In this document: one piece after another, positions 7,894 through 15,867 of the stretch
Layout of the letters: each line of letters starts with the position of its first letter
Numbering within the stretch: position 1 is the stretch's first letter
Source: JANNYA01 sp043754435
GTDB lineage: Bacteria > Pseudomonadota > Gammaproteobacteria > Xanthomonadales > SZUA-5
Direction: 5' to 3'
Length of the DNA stretch: 18,252 nucleotides
Assembly: GCA_043754435.1 (NCBI GenBank)
Contig: JAYUUS010000047.1
Location: forward strand, 1-18,252
Program-made: the position numbers and the translations under genes
Notes under the pieces: model-generated
Seen by the model: the letters and a program-made list of their open reading frames with translations, nothing else
Told to the model about the DNA's origin: nothing
Databases searched by the model: none

Positions 7894-7947
7894 TTAGTCA
7901 GCCATGACGTTGATCGGGGCAATAACCCTTAAGATGAAATTTGGCAT
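7894..7947 (-). CDS. Possible 17-residue peptide ORF with strong ribosome binding site
   Basis: On the minus strand CAGGAG lies eight bases ahead of an ATG at 7947. The reading frame encodes MPNFILRVIAPINVMAD and stops at TAA. The Shine-Dalgarno is among the best in the window. The peptide is hydrophobic in the middle with one Arg and a terminal Asp. It sits about 140 bases upstream of the protease start on the same strand, so it could be a leader peptide, an independent small protein, or the remnant of a longer gene. I recognise no family. The rest of the 263-base gap between the protease and the phospholipase-D gene shows no other gene. Confidence 0.35.
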   Translation of the reverse strand: MPNFILRVIAPINVMAD

Positions 7948-8018
7948 ATCAAATTCTCCTGAAGGCTGCCATTGCTTGAGTACAATGCTGGCCAAAGTAA
8001 ATTGCCAAATAACAAAAT

Positions 8019-9311
8019 ATGTTTAAATCCTGGAGCAAAAAACGCATGAACTGGACCATAGTGGTCACAATTTTGTTGACCTTACTGGTCGCAACCGTTG
8101 CGATGAACTTCGTCCGGCCCGAAAAGAAATTACAGCGTAAGGTGGTGCATAAACATGCACTCCATGATCCGCAGTTTCGCCGCGAGATGTCCGTCTTGCT
8201 AGGCCCTGCCGTGCTACCCGGTAATAGTATTGTCAATTTACAAAACGGCGACGAAATTTTTCCGTCTATGCTCAAGGCGATCCAAGGTGCAAAGACTACG
8301 ATCACCTTCGAGACTTATATCTATTGGTCAGGTGACATCGGCAAGAAGTTCGCAGACGCGTTGGCGGAGCGCGCCCGCGCTGGGGTTAAAGTGAGCATGA
8401 TCGTCGACTGGGCTGGCAGCATCAAGATGGACGATGACTTATTGGGGGAGATGAAAGCTGCGGGCATACGCATCGAAAAATATCGGCCACTACGCTGGTA
8501 CAACATCTCGCGTCTAAACAACCGCACACATCGGAAACTGCTGGTCATTGATGGCAAAATTGGCTTTACCGGGGGCATCGGTGTCGCCGACCAGTGGACG
8601 GGCCATGCGCAGGATCCCGATCACTGGCGCGAAGTGCATTTTCGTATCGAAGGGCCGGTAGTGGCGCAAATACAGGCGGCGTTTAACGACAACTGGATTA
8701 AAACCACAGGTGAGCTGTTAAACGGACCCGATTACTTTCCACCGCTGTTACCTACTGGCGATATGGACGCGCATTTGTTCGTGGCCTCACCTGCGGGCGG
8801 CGGCGAGAGCATGCATCTGATGTATCTGATGTCAATCGCGGCTGCGGCACAAAGCATTGACCTTGCGGCATCGTACTTTGTGCCTGACGATTTGATTATC
8901 GAGGCGCTCATTGCTGCCCGCCAGCGTGGTGTACGCATCCGCGTACTGGTGCCGGGTGAGCATATCGATTCGCAAGTCGTACGACTTGCGTCAAAAGCAG
9001 CATGGGGCGCGCTACTACAGGCGGGTGTAGAAATTCATGAATATCTTCCCACCATGCTGCATGTGAAACTGCTCGTAGTTGACCGCGAACTCGTGTCGGT
9101 AGGATCAACCAACTTCGATATCCGCTCCTTCCAGCTCAACGATGAAGCCAGCCTCAATATCTATAATGCTGCCTTTGCCACACGCATGACGGCAGTTTTC
9201 GAAGCGGACTTAGTGCAGTCCAAACCTTATACCTATGAAATGTGGCAGCAGCGCCCGTTTAGCGAGAAGTTTGCGGAAAAAGTAATTTTGCCGATTCGCT
9301 CCCAGCTTTGA
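8019..9311 (+). CDS. Phospholipase D-family cardiolipin synthase-like protein
   Basis: A membrane-anchored phosphatidyltransferase/phospholipase D-like enzyme, most likely making cardiolipin from phosphatidylglycerol. One N-terminal membrane segment (about 11-30) precedes two PLD domains. The HKD motifs are complete: His171, Lys173 and Asp178 in THRKLLVIDGKIGFTGG, and His348, Lys350 and Asp355 in LHVKLLVVDRELVSVGSTN. FETYIYWSGDIG (97-108) and the following IDxR-like loop DIRSFQLNDE are also typical of bacterial cardiolipin synthases. At 430 residues it is closer to ClsB-type length, but with one anchor. Start choice is uncertain: the ATG at 8019 has no Shine-Dalgarno, whereas the in-frame ATG at 8046 has TGGAG about ten bases ahead. 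Starting there loses only nine basic/polar residues and keeps the anchor. Confidence 0.88.
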   Translation: MFKSWSKKRMNWTIVVTILLTLLVATVAMNFVRPEKKLQRKVVHKHALHDPQFRREMSVLLGPAVLPGNSIVNLQNGDEIFPSMLKAIQGAKTTITFETYIYWSGDIGKKFADALAERARAGVKVSMIVDWAGSIKMDDDLLGEMKAAGIRIEKYRPLRWYNISRLNNRTHRKLLVIDGKIGFTGGIGVADQWTGHAQDPDHWREVHFRIEGPVVAQIQAAFNDNWIKTTGELLNGPDYFPPLLPTGDMDAHLFVASPAGGGESMHLMYLMSIAAAAQSIDLAASYFVPDDLIIEALIAARQRGVRIRVLVPGEHIDSQVVRLASKAAWGALLQAGVEIHEYLPTMLHVKLLVVDRELVSVGSTNFDIRSFQLNDEASLNIYNAAFATRMTAVFEADLVQSKPYTYEMWQQRPFSEKFAEKVILPIRSQL

Positions 9312-9342
9312 TTCCAGATCTAAGTGAACTGCCTTAAACGCA

Positions 9343-9372
9343 GAACGGGCATCTGATTCCAGACGCCCGTTC
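9343..9372. terminator. Strong hairpin between convergent genes
   Basis: GAACGGGC (9343-9350) pairs perfectly with GCCCGTTC (9365-9372). After one A/C mismatch the stem continues with TCTG (9352-9355) against CAGA (9360-9363), closed by an ATTC tetraloop. It lies between the ends of the phospholipase-D gene (9311) and the convergent glycine-zipper gene (9394), so it is well placed to serve both. There is no long T run on either side, so classical intrinsic termination may be weak. mRNA 3'-end protection is an alternative role. Confidence 0.7.
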
Positions 9373-9393
9373 GGTAAGCTTTACTTAGATAGT

Positions 9394-9933
9394 TTACTTG
9401 CCGTCGTGATCAGAATCGCCCGGTATTGCGCGTTCGACCGAGTTACTAACACGATTCCAAGCATCGCTTGTGGCAACTTTTGCGCGTTCCCACTCTAAGG
9501 TGGACTTGCCACGTACTTTGTCCCAGTCACGTGCCAACTCAGCCTCGGACTGTGCGAAAGTACGGCCCGGCTGACGCTGATAAGCATCGGTACCATATTT
9601 GTAAGCCGGGCCGTAATCATCATAGCCAGCGCCGGGTTTCACGTACGGACGACTAGCATAATTTGCGCGCCAGTAGGCATCTTCAACGGTAGGATCAATC
9701 GATTCCGCCGCAGTTTTGCCCGCCAGACCGCCGACGATAGCGCCTATCGCAGCGCCGATTACTGTGCCAACTGGCCCTGCAATAGTGCCGGTAGCAGCAC
9801 CCGCTGCCGCGCCGCCAAGCGCCGCACCTAAGCCAACGCCGACTGGATGTGCACCGGGTTCGCCGGAAAGGGGATCGCGATGCGCACTAGGATTATTCGC
9901 ACCAGGAGTAAGAGTGTTATCAGGGTTTTGCAT
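9394..9933 (-). CDS. Glycine-zipper domain protein
   Basis: A 179-residue protein with a polar N terminus (MQNPDNTLTPGANNPSAHRD), then a long glycine-zipper segment at about 32-72 rich in GxxxG-type spacing (GVGLGAALGGAAAG, GPVGTVIGAAIGAIVGG) that should insert in or pack against a membrane. A conserved-looking block follows (DPTVEDAYWRANYASRPYV, then YDDYGPAYKYG, 80-114). The tail is charged and probably helical (EAELARDWDKVRGKSTLEWERAK), ending in an acidic DSDHDGK. Proteins with this layout are widespread uncharacterised bacterial proteins, and some are stress-associated; the specific function is unknown. The start ATG at 9933 has AAGGA about seven bases upstream. It converges on the phospholipase-D gene and shares its downstream hairpin. 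Confidence 0.8.
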   Translation of the reverse strand: MQNPDNTLTPGANNPSAHRDPLSGEPGAHPVGVGLGAALGGAAAGAATGTIAGPVGTVIGAAIGAIVGGLAGKTAAESIDPTVEDAYWRANYASRPYVKPGAGYDDYGPAYKYGTDAYQRQPGRTFAQSEAELARDWDKVRGKSTLEWERAKVATSDAWNRVSNSVERAIPGDSDHDGK

Positions 9934-10261
9934 GTTGGTTTCCTTGAGGGTAAAAAATGGTATGGATCAACGCTTCGAGTCGTGACGAAACAAATTAACG
10001 TTATTAGGAAGAACCACCGCTCCGAAAAGCGATCCTGGTTTAGGGTGGTAACGCTTACGCCTGGAATGAAGAATGGCGCTATCGCACGACAGCGTCTGTT
10101 CGCTTACCCACACTCGCGGCAGCAATCACTCAGCGATGCGTTCTTGCCGGGATTGCTCCACTCAGTAATAATCTGGGCAGAGTTCCGGAACGGAAATTCC
10201 TCAGAAATCGCGGTGCACTCGGCACCCGGTATGTCAGTTTCATCTCATCACAGGATTCGCA
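9934..10261. other. Divergent intergenic region
   Basis: These 328 bases separate the divergent glycine-zipper and hybrid-kinase genes and should hold both promoters. I find no convincing -35/-10 pair and no RNA gene. Two structures are visible. One is an ACCACC (10013-10018) / GGTGGT (10044-10049) inverted repeat with a 25-base interior. The other is the perfect 10-base palindrome GTTCCGGAAC (10182-10191), about 70 bases before the kinase start, where a dimeric regulator could bind. The small reading frames across it lack Shine-Dalgarno sites and family features. Confidence 0.4.
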
Positions 10262-13075
10262 ATGCCAACACAGGAGAGTCCGCAAGGCCGGATTTTTGCA
10301 GCGCCGCAGGCCATTAGCAGCATTGCAGGATGCGAAAACGCCGAGGCGCTATTGCGCGCTAGCCAAGAATTCAACCGGAGCTTAATGGACGCGACTCCGG
10401 ATTGTGTCAAGGTGCTGGATCTGGACGGGCGGCTCTTATATATGAACATGCCGGGCCTGTGTGCGATGGAGATTGACGACTTTGGTACGGTATGCGGCGA
10501 GGAATGGGAGGCGTCATGGCCTACGGCGGCAAAGGGCGATATCGAGCGTTCTCTGAAAACGGCGGTGGCAGGTGACCTTGCTTCCTTCCAAGCCTACTGT
10601 CCGACGGTAAAAGGCACTCCTAAATGGTGGGAGGTGACGGTAAGCCCGGTTCGGGACACCCAAGGTGGGCAGGTCGTGCGCCTTCTGGTTGTGTCTCGCG
10701 ATATTTCTGAGCGCAAGAAGTCCGAGGCCAGCCGCGATCAACTATTGAAACAGCTTGAAACGGAACGGGGCCGACTGGCCGAGGTGTTTCGCCAAGCCCC
10801 GGCATTCATGTGCGTTGTACGCGAGCCGGATCACGTCTTCGAAATGGCGAACGACCGCTACTGCCAACTCGTCGGCCGCCGCAACGTGATCGGGCGCTGT
10901 GTGCGCGATGCCCTGCCGGAACTTGAGGCGCAGGGGTTTATTAAAGTGCTCGACAAGGTTTATCAAACTGGCGAGCCCTATATCGGCTCAGGCATCGCGG
11001 TGCTGCTCACTCAGCAGCCGGGTCAGCCGCCGGAGCAAAGATATATTGATGTGATTTACCAAGCGCTGCGCGATGACACAGGTGTTATCAACGGCATTGT
11101 GACCGTAGGCGTGGATGTGACGGAACGCCAACAGGCGGCGGACGCGCTGCGCGCGAGTGAGGAGCGCTATCGCACGCTGTTTGATTCGATGGACGAGGGC
11201 TATTGCGTCATCGAAGTGTTATTTGACGCAATTGGCCCGACAATTGGCCCGGCAATCCGTCAAGCAATCGACTACCGCTTTTTAGAAGTCAACCCCGCCT
11301 TTGAAAAGCATACTGGTTTGACCGGGGCGACCGGCCAGACCATGCGCACGCTCATTCCCGCCATAGAAACGCGTTGGTTCGAAATCTACGGGCGGGTTGC
11401 CCAAACCGGCGAGCCCGTGCGCTTTGTTGACGAAACCAAAGCGATGGGGCGCTGGTTTGACGTATATGCGTTCCGACTGGGCGAATCTGGAAGCCATAAG
11501 GTTGCAATTTTGTTGAACGACATCAGCGAGCGCAAGCGCACCGAAGCCGCATTGAACGACAGTGAAGAACGCTTGCGTACCGCGATCAAAACGGTCAGTG
11601 AGGTGGTCTGGACTAACAACGCCAGTGGGTTAATGCAGGGTGAACAACGGGGTTGGGAGGACTTCACTGGTCAATCGCGCGAACAGTACCAAAACTTTGG
11701 CTGGTCAAAGGCCGTACACCCGGAAGATGCACAGGCGACCATTGACGCGTGGAATCGGGCGGTTTCCGAGCAGCGTATCTTCGAATTTGAGCACCGCATC
11801 CGTCGTCGTGACGGTCAATGGCGGTTTTGTTCGGTACGAGCGGTGCCTATCTTAAATGCTGAAGGGTCGATTCGCGACTGGGTAGGTGTGCACTCCGACA
11901 TCACCGAGCAAAAGCGCAATGAAGAGAGGTTGCAGCAACTCGCTGCGGAGTTGTCCGATGCTAGCAATAGAAAAGATGAATTCTTAGCCATGTTGGCGCA
12001 CGAACTGCGCAATCCGCTTGCCCCGATCCGCAACGGCTTACAGCTCATGAAGCTGGCACAAGGCCAGAGGGAACCCTTGGAGCAAGCGCGCACCATGATG
12101 GAGCGTCAGCTGTCCCAGCTTGTGCGCCTGATTGATGATTTAATGGACGTGAGCCGCATTAACCTAGGCAAGCTCGAACTGCGCAAGGAGCGGTTGCCGT
12201 TGGCGATGGTCTTAAGCAGTGCGGTGGAAACCAGCCGGCCGCTCATCGAACAGATGGGTCAGGAGCTGACTTTTACGCCACCCGATCCATCGGTTACTAT
12301 CGATGCCGACATGACGCGGCTGGCGCAAGTATTTCTGAACTTGTTGAACAACGCTGCTAAGTACAGCGAGCGGGGCGGCCACATTCAAGTACAGGTCAAG
12401 CTTGATGAACGCGAGGTTTGGGTGACCGTCACGGACACGGGTATTGGGATTGCCGCCCATCATCTTCCCAATATCTTCGATATGTTCACGCAGGTGGACG
12501 GGTCGTTGGAAAAATCCCAAGGTGGCTTGGGTATTGGGCTAACACTAGTGCAGCGTTTGGTAGCTATGCACGACGGCAGCATTGAGGCCAAAAGTGACGG
12601 CCCAGGTAAAGGCAGCGCATTTATTGTGCGGTTGCCACGAGTGTTGGAGACGTCATCATCGCATTTAGTCGGCGTCGAAAACCCGCCAGGCGCCTTGAAT
12701 TCGTCGCTGCGCATTTTGATCGTAGACGATAACCGCGATGGTGCGGATAGCCTGTCAGAAATGTTGAACCTCATTGGCAACGACACTCGCACGGCCTACG
12801 ATGGACAACAGGGTGTGGAGGTGGCCGAGGCGTATCGCCCAGAGGTGATATTGCTCGACATCGGCATGCCAAAATTGAACGGCTACGAAGCCTGCCGCCT
12901 GATCCGTGCAAAGCCGTGGGGCAAAAACGTTGTGCTGATCGCGGTAACAGGATGGGGCCAAGACAAGGACCGCTACCGTACGCAGGAAGCGGGTTTTGAT
13001 ATCCACCTCGTCAAGCCCGTTGATCCGCAAGCCCTCATGACTATTTTAGCCAACTTACATCATCGTCATCTCTAG
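10262..13075 (+). CDS. Soluble hybrid sensor histidine kinase (4 PAS, HisKA, HATPase, receiver)
   Basis: A cytoplasmic two-component sensor of 937 residues without a membrane segment. Four PAS modules span about 36-150, 172-288, 298-424 and 436-553. Each ends in a PAC-like linker (SRDISERKK, GVDVTERQQ, LNDISERKR, HSDITEQKR). The HisKA H-box FLAMLAHELRNPL carries His580. The ATPase domain (about 683-793) has the N box with Asn697 in LNLLNNAAKYS, DTGIGI (725-730) and GLGIGL (755-760). The C-terminal receiver (816-933) has Asp822/Asp823, phospho-acceptor Asp866 in LLDIGMP and Lys918 in HLVKPVD. All catalytic residues are intact. Because the kinase is hybrid and has no output domain, phosphate should pass to a separate phosphotransfer protein and regulator. 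The start ATG at 10262 has AGGA six bases upstream. The ligand is unknown. Confidence 0.94.
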   Translation: MPTQESPQGRIFAAPQAISSIAGCENAEALLRASQEFNRSLMDATPDCVKVLDLDGRLLYMNMPGLCAMEIDDFGTVCGEEWEASWPTAAKGDIERSLKTAVAGDLASFQAYCPTVKGTPKWWEVTVSPVRDTQGGQVVRLLVVSRDISERKKSEASRDQLLKQLETERGRLAEVFRQAPAFMCVVREPDHVFEMANDRYCQLVGRRNVIGRCVRDALPELEAQGFIKVLDKVYQTGEPYIGSGIAVLLTQQPGQPPEQRYIDVIYQALRDDTGVINGIVTVGVDVTERQQAADALRASEERYRTLFDSMDEGYCVIEVLFDAIGPTIGPAIRQAIDYRFLEVNPAFEKHTGLTGATGQTMRTLIPAIETRWFEIYGRVAQTGEPVRFVDETKAMGRWFDVYAFRLGESGSHKVAILLNDISERKRTEAALNDSEERLRTAIKTVSEVVWTNNASGLMQGEQRGWEDFTGQSREQYQNFGWSKAVHPEDAQATIDAWNRAVSEQRIFEFEHRIRRRDGQWRFCSVRAVPILNAEGSIRDWVGVHSDITEQKRNEERLQQLAAELSDASNRKDEFLAMLAHELRNPLAPIRNGLQLMKLAQGQREPLEQARTMMERQLSQLVRLIDDLMDVSRINLGKLELRKERLPLAMVLSSAVETSRPLIEQMGQELTFTPPDPSVTIDADMTRLAQVFLNLLNNAAKYSERGGHIQVQVKLDEREVWVTVTDTGIGIAAHHLPNIFDMFTQVDGSLEKSQGGLGIGLTLVQRLVAMHDGSIEAKSDGPGKGSAFIVRLPRVLETSSSHLVGVENPPGALNSSLRILIVDDNRDGADSLSEMLNLIGNDTRTAYDGQQGVEVAEAYRPEVILLDIGMPKLNGYEACRLIRAKPWGKNVVLIAVTGWGQDKDRYRTQEAGFDIHLVKPVDPQALMTILANLHHRHL
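11229..11251 (+). repeat. Short tandem repeat inside the third PAS domain
   Basis: CAATTGGCCCG occurs at 11229-11239 and again at 11241-11251, a 12-base period that encodes IGPTIGP in PAS3 of the hybrid kinase. The period keeps the frame. It looks like a slippage duplication in a surface loop between the first PAS strand and the RFLEVNPAF segment. Confidence 0.6.
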
Positions 13076-13146
13076 TTCAAACTCGCAAGCATTGCAGCGG
13101 TAATGACGCGGCAGCAGGCGTTTCTAAATCAAATAAGGCCCATTGT

Positions 13147-13830
13147 ATGTCTACGCAAAACGTTACCGAACGCCTAGCGGAAGCCGCAGGTTACGCCCTG
13201 CTAAGGCGTCTTGCGCCTATGCTGAGCCACAACTTGGCAGGCGCGCTGCAACCGCTGACTATGATCTCCACCATCCTTGAAAAACGCTTGCAAAATCCCG
13301 ATCCCGATCTTGCCGCACTAGCTAGCAAAAGTAGCCAGCTCAAAACACTCACGCGTGAAGCCTCCAGTGCCTGTATGGGCCTGATGTCCTGGCTGGCACC
13401 GCATGCGGGTGAATGCCTCACCGTGGCAGCGGGAGTTAGGGAGGCTATCGAGCTGGTCATGACCCCACTTTCTTTCAAAGGCTTTAGCATCATTAACAAG
13501 ACCGAGGATGTGCAGGTTGAACTACCGCGCAAGCTGATAGGCACTGTCTACATGGCAGCGCTATTGGCCTTGACCGATGCCGCTACGGCACCGGCCGATG
13601 TGATCCTAGAAGCGCAGCTTGTGGAGAGCGAACTGGTACTGACGATTTCGCTCCAGCCAGTGCCGCGTGAAATAATGTCTGACGATCTAGCATCCTATCG
13701 AAATATCGAATGGGCAGATGTTGCGGCGCTAGCAGAAATTCACGCTGTCAGGCTCACCCACAGTGACTATAACGTTCATTTGCAGATTACGGTGGGCGCG
13801 GCGTCACACGCGGGTCAAGTGCGCTTCTAG
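13147..13830 (+). CDS. Histidine-kinase-like protein with degenerate ATPase domain
   Basis: A 227-residue soluble protein, tentatively a phosphotransfer or kinase-modulating protein. Residues 15-85 look like a two-helix dimerisation/phosphotransfer domain: LLRRLAPMLSHNLAGALQPL places His28 where an H-box His would be, followed by a second long helix (SSQLKTLTREASSACMGLM). Residues 95-218 have the strand/helix pattern of a Bergerat ATPase half (REAIELVMTPL; then VYMAALLALTDAATAP in the N-box position). However, the N-box Asn is replaced and there is no DxGxG or GxGxGL lid, so ATP binding is unlikely. This architecture resembles ChpT-type phosphotransferases. AAGG sits about eight bases before the ATG at 13147. 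The gene starts 71 bases after the hybrid kinase, same strand, probably one transcript. Function is inferred from fold pattern and context. Confidence 0.7.
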   Translation: MSTQNVTERLAEAAGYALLRRLAPMLSHNLAGALQPLTMISTILEKRLQNPDPDLAALASKSSQLKTLTREASSACMGLMSWLAPHAGECLTVAAGVREAIELVMTPLSFKGFSIINKTEDVQVELPRKLIGTVYMAALLALTDAATAPADVILEAQLVESELVLTISLQPVPREIMSDDLASYRNIEWADVAALAEIHAVRLTHSDYNVHLQITVGAASHAGQVRF

Positions 13831-13840
13831 TAACTCAATG

Positions 13841-13867
13841 TTGGATGCCGTACAGACTTTTTATAGT
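13841..13867 (+). promoter_or_regulatory. Possible promoter of the polyketide operon
   Basis: In the 83-base gap before the type III polyketide synthase gene, TATAGT (13862-13867) is a good -10 box. TTGGAT (13841-13846) is a fair -35 box, but the 15-base spacer is shorter than the usual 17. The surrounding bases are AT-rich compared with the coding DNA on both sides. If real, it would give the operon its own start and a leader of about 40 bases. Confidence 0.35.
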
Positions 13868-13913
13868 GCCGGGCAGAAGCTCAATCGATGAAAAAATCTA
13901 ACAAATTCTTGTA

Positions 13914-15032
13914 ATGGCGGGCCTGATCCCGAAAGCTTCTATGCATGGGGAAATGTTCATCCGTGGCATCGGTACTGCTACCCCTTCGAGGCGTTACACC
14001 AAAGCCGAGTGCTTAACGGCGTTTGAGAAATCTGAATGGTATAAACGCCTGGATGCGCGTGCGCACTTTATTGCCCGCACCGTGCTCAAGCGCGACAACG
14101 GCATCGACGCCCGGCACTTGGCCGTAGCCAATTTAGACGAAGTTTTTCAGATTGATCCCGACACCTTAGCCCAGCGTTTTATCACCCACGCACCGGAGTT
14201 AGCAGCGCGTGCGGCAGAACGGGCGCTAACGTCGGCGCAACTGAGCGCTAAAGATATTGACGCGGTCGTAGTCAGCACCTGTACGGGCTATTTGTGCCCC
14301 GGCCTTTCGGGTTATGTAGTTGAGCGCTTAAATCTGCGCAACGATGTGCAAGCTTTTGACTTGGTAGGGCAAGGCTGTGCGGCGGCTTTACCCAATATGC
14401 AGCTCGGGCGCGCGCTCATCGCCTCGGGCGCTTGTGAGCATGTGCTGTCGGTTTGTGTAGAAGTCAGTAGTGCAGCGATGTATCTAGATAACGACCCGGG
14501 TGTCATTATTAGCGCTTGTTTATTTGGCGATGGTGCCGGCGCTGCCGTGCTTTCGCGGGTTCCTAGCCCCCTAGATGCTGGCAATAACGGCGGCCGGCGC
14601 ATTGCCTGGCACGACAGTGGCTCCTTATTGGAACCGGCACAGCGCGACGCACTTAAGTTTGAATCGCATCATGGAATGTTGCGTAATGTGCTGACGCGCG
14701 GCGTGCCGGAGTTAGCCGCAGAGTTCGGTTTACGTGTGCTGCACACCGTGCTGGGGCGTGCGGGCTTGCAGCCAAGCGATGTGCAGACTTGGATATTGCA
14801 TGCTGGTGGGCGTGATGTTTTACAGGCCGTAGAGCGTAGATTTGAGCTGCAAAGCCGTGATTTGCGCTACAGCGCTGCGATGTTGCGCGAGTACGGCAAC
14901 CTTTCGAGTGCTTTTGTCTATTTTGTACTGCAGGCAGCATTGCTTGACGGCGCGCCCGGCGGCTGGTGGTGGCTGTCCTCCTTCGGGGCGGGCTTTAGCT
15001 GCCACGGCGCTTTGTTGCAGGTGCAGGGATGA
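13914..15032 (+). CDS. Type III polyketide synthase (chalcone/stilbene-synthase-like)
   Basis: A homodimeric condensing enzyme of 372 residues that extends an acyl starter with malonyl units and cyclises it to a resorcinol-, phloroglucinol- or pyrone-type ring. The thiolase-fold triad is complete: Cys155 in LVGQGCAAALPN, His296 in WILHAGGRD and Asn329 in REYGNLSSAF. STCTGYLCPGLSG (121-133) and the C-terminal SSFGAGFSCHGALL, equivalent to the GFGPG loop, are type III hallmarks and separate it from FabH. The starter cannot be deduced, but the neighbouring ACP and KS point to a fatty or polyketide chain. The ATG at 13914 has no clear Shine-Dalgarno. In-frame ATGs at 13941 and 13953 are alternatives that still keep the first strand (FIRGIGTATP). 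It opens an operon with the four genes downstream. Confidence 0.92.
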   Translation: MAGLIPKASMHGEMFIRGIGTATPSRRYTKAECLTAFEKSEWYKRLDARAHFIARTVLKRDNGIDARHLAVANLDEVFQIDPDTLAQRFITHAPELAARAAERALTSAQLSAKDIDAVVVSTCTGYLCPGLSGYVVERLNLRNDVQAFDLVGQGCAAALPNMQLGRALIASGACEHVLSVCVEVSSAAMYLDNDPGVIISACLFGDGAGAAVLSRVPSPLDAGNNGGRRIAWHDSGSLLEPAQRDALKFESHHGMLRNVLTRGVPELAAEFGLRVLHTVLGRAGLQPSDVQTWILHAGGRDVLQAVERRFELQSRDLRYSAAMLREYGNLSSAFVYFVLQAALLDGAPGGWWWLSSFGAGFSCHGALLQVQG

Positions 15033-15081
15033 CCAAGCCACTTAATTTTAGCGCTAGATCAAGGCCCGCTCGGAGCGCAAC

Positions 15082-15867
15082 ATGAGTTTTGCCAGAGTCA
15101 TTGTCCCCGAAGTGTTGGACGGTTTGGCGGCGAACGACCCCGAGGCGCAACGCTCGCGGCGCGATTTACAGCTAGTGCATCGGGTTATGGGCACGCGCGC
15201 CACGCTGTTGCGCGCACTGCGGGCCTTGCCTATACGGCGTTTTGGTACCCGGCCGCTGCAGGTTTTAGAGCTGGGTGCCGGCGATGGCAGCTTAATGCTA
15301 GGGGTTGCGCGTCATTTGCAGTTGGAATGGCCAGCGGTTGCGCTGACGTTATTGGATTTGCAGGATTTATTAACCCCCGCCACCACTGCAGACTACGCAG
15401 CGGTGGGTTGGCAAGTGCAGGCGCAAGTGGGCGACGCGCTGGCGTGGGCACAAGATGATGCGAAGGGCACCGATGCCCTGCCCCATAGCGCACCCCGCTG
15501 GGACTTAATCATCGCGAATCTTTTTCTACACCATTTTCACGCCGCCCAATTAACCCTGCTGTTGTCAGCCATAACCGCGCGCAGCGAGCACTTTTTTGCC
15601 TGCGAGCCGCGCCGTGCAGGGCTGGCGTTGGCGGGCAGCCATTTGATAGGCGCGCTGGGGGTCAATGCGGTGACGCGGGAAGATGCCGTACTCAGCGTGC
15701 GCGCCGGATTTCGCGACACTGAGCTGTCGGCACTTTGGCCCACGAACGGGCATGAATTGAGCGCTCAATGGCAGCTCCGTGAGTATTCCGCTGGCCTTTT
15801 CAGCCACTGTTTGCTTGCTTCACGCGCGGCCGGCGTACCCACGAATTTTCAGTTGGATAAGCGCTGA
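15082..15867 (+). CDS. Class I SAM-dependent methyltransferase
   Basis: A 261-residue S-adenosylmethionine methyltransferase, probably methylating the polyketide synthase product on O or C. The Rossmann motif I is VLELGAGDGS (61-70), the acidic residue ending strand 2 is Asp92 in LTLLDLQDL, and the post-motif region is WDLIIANLFLHHF (140-152). The C-terminal part (CEPRRAGLALAGSHL, VTREDAVLSVRAGF) is a cap typical of small-molecule methyltransferases of this class. GGAG lies six bases before the ATG. The gene begins 49 bases after the polyketide synthase stop, and its TGA overlaps the next ATG (TGATG, 15865-15869). That gives strong coupling to the oxidoreductase. Substrate and methylated atom are inferred from context only. 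Confidence 0.88.
   Translation: MSFARVIVPEVLDGLAANDPEAQRSRRDLQLVHRVMGTRATLLRALRALPIRRFGTRPLQVLELGAGDGSLMLGVARHLQLEWPAVALTLLDLQDLLTPATTADYAAVGWQVQAQVGDALAWAQDDAKGTDALPHSAPRWDLIIANLFLHHFHAAQLTLLLSAITARSEHFFACEPRRAGLALAGSHLIGALGVNAVTREDAVLSVRAGFRDTELSALWPTNGHELSAQWQLREYSAGLFSHCLLASRAAGVPTNFQLDKR

Noticed and set aside
13914..15032. FabH (KAS III) housekeeping enzyme
   Set aside because: GQGCAAALPN, the STCTGYLCPG block and the GFGPG-like loop fit type III polyketide synthases; the FabH active-site contexts are not seen.
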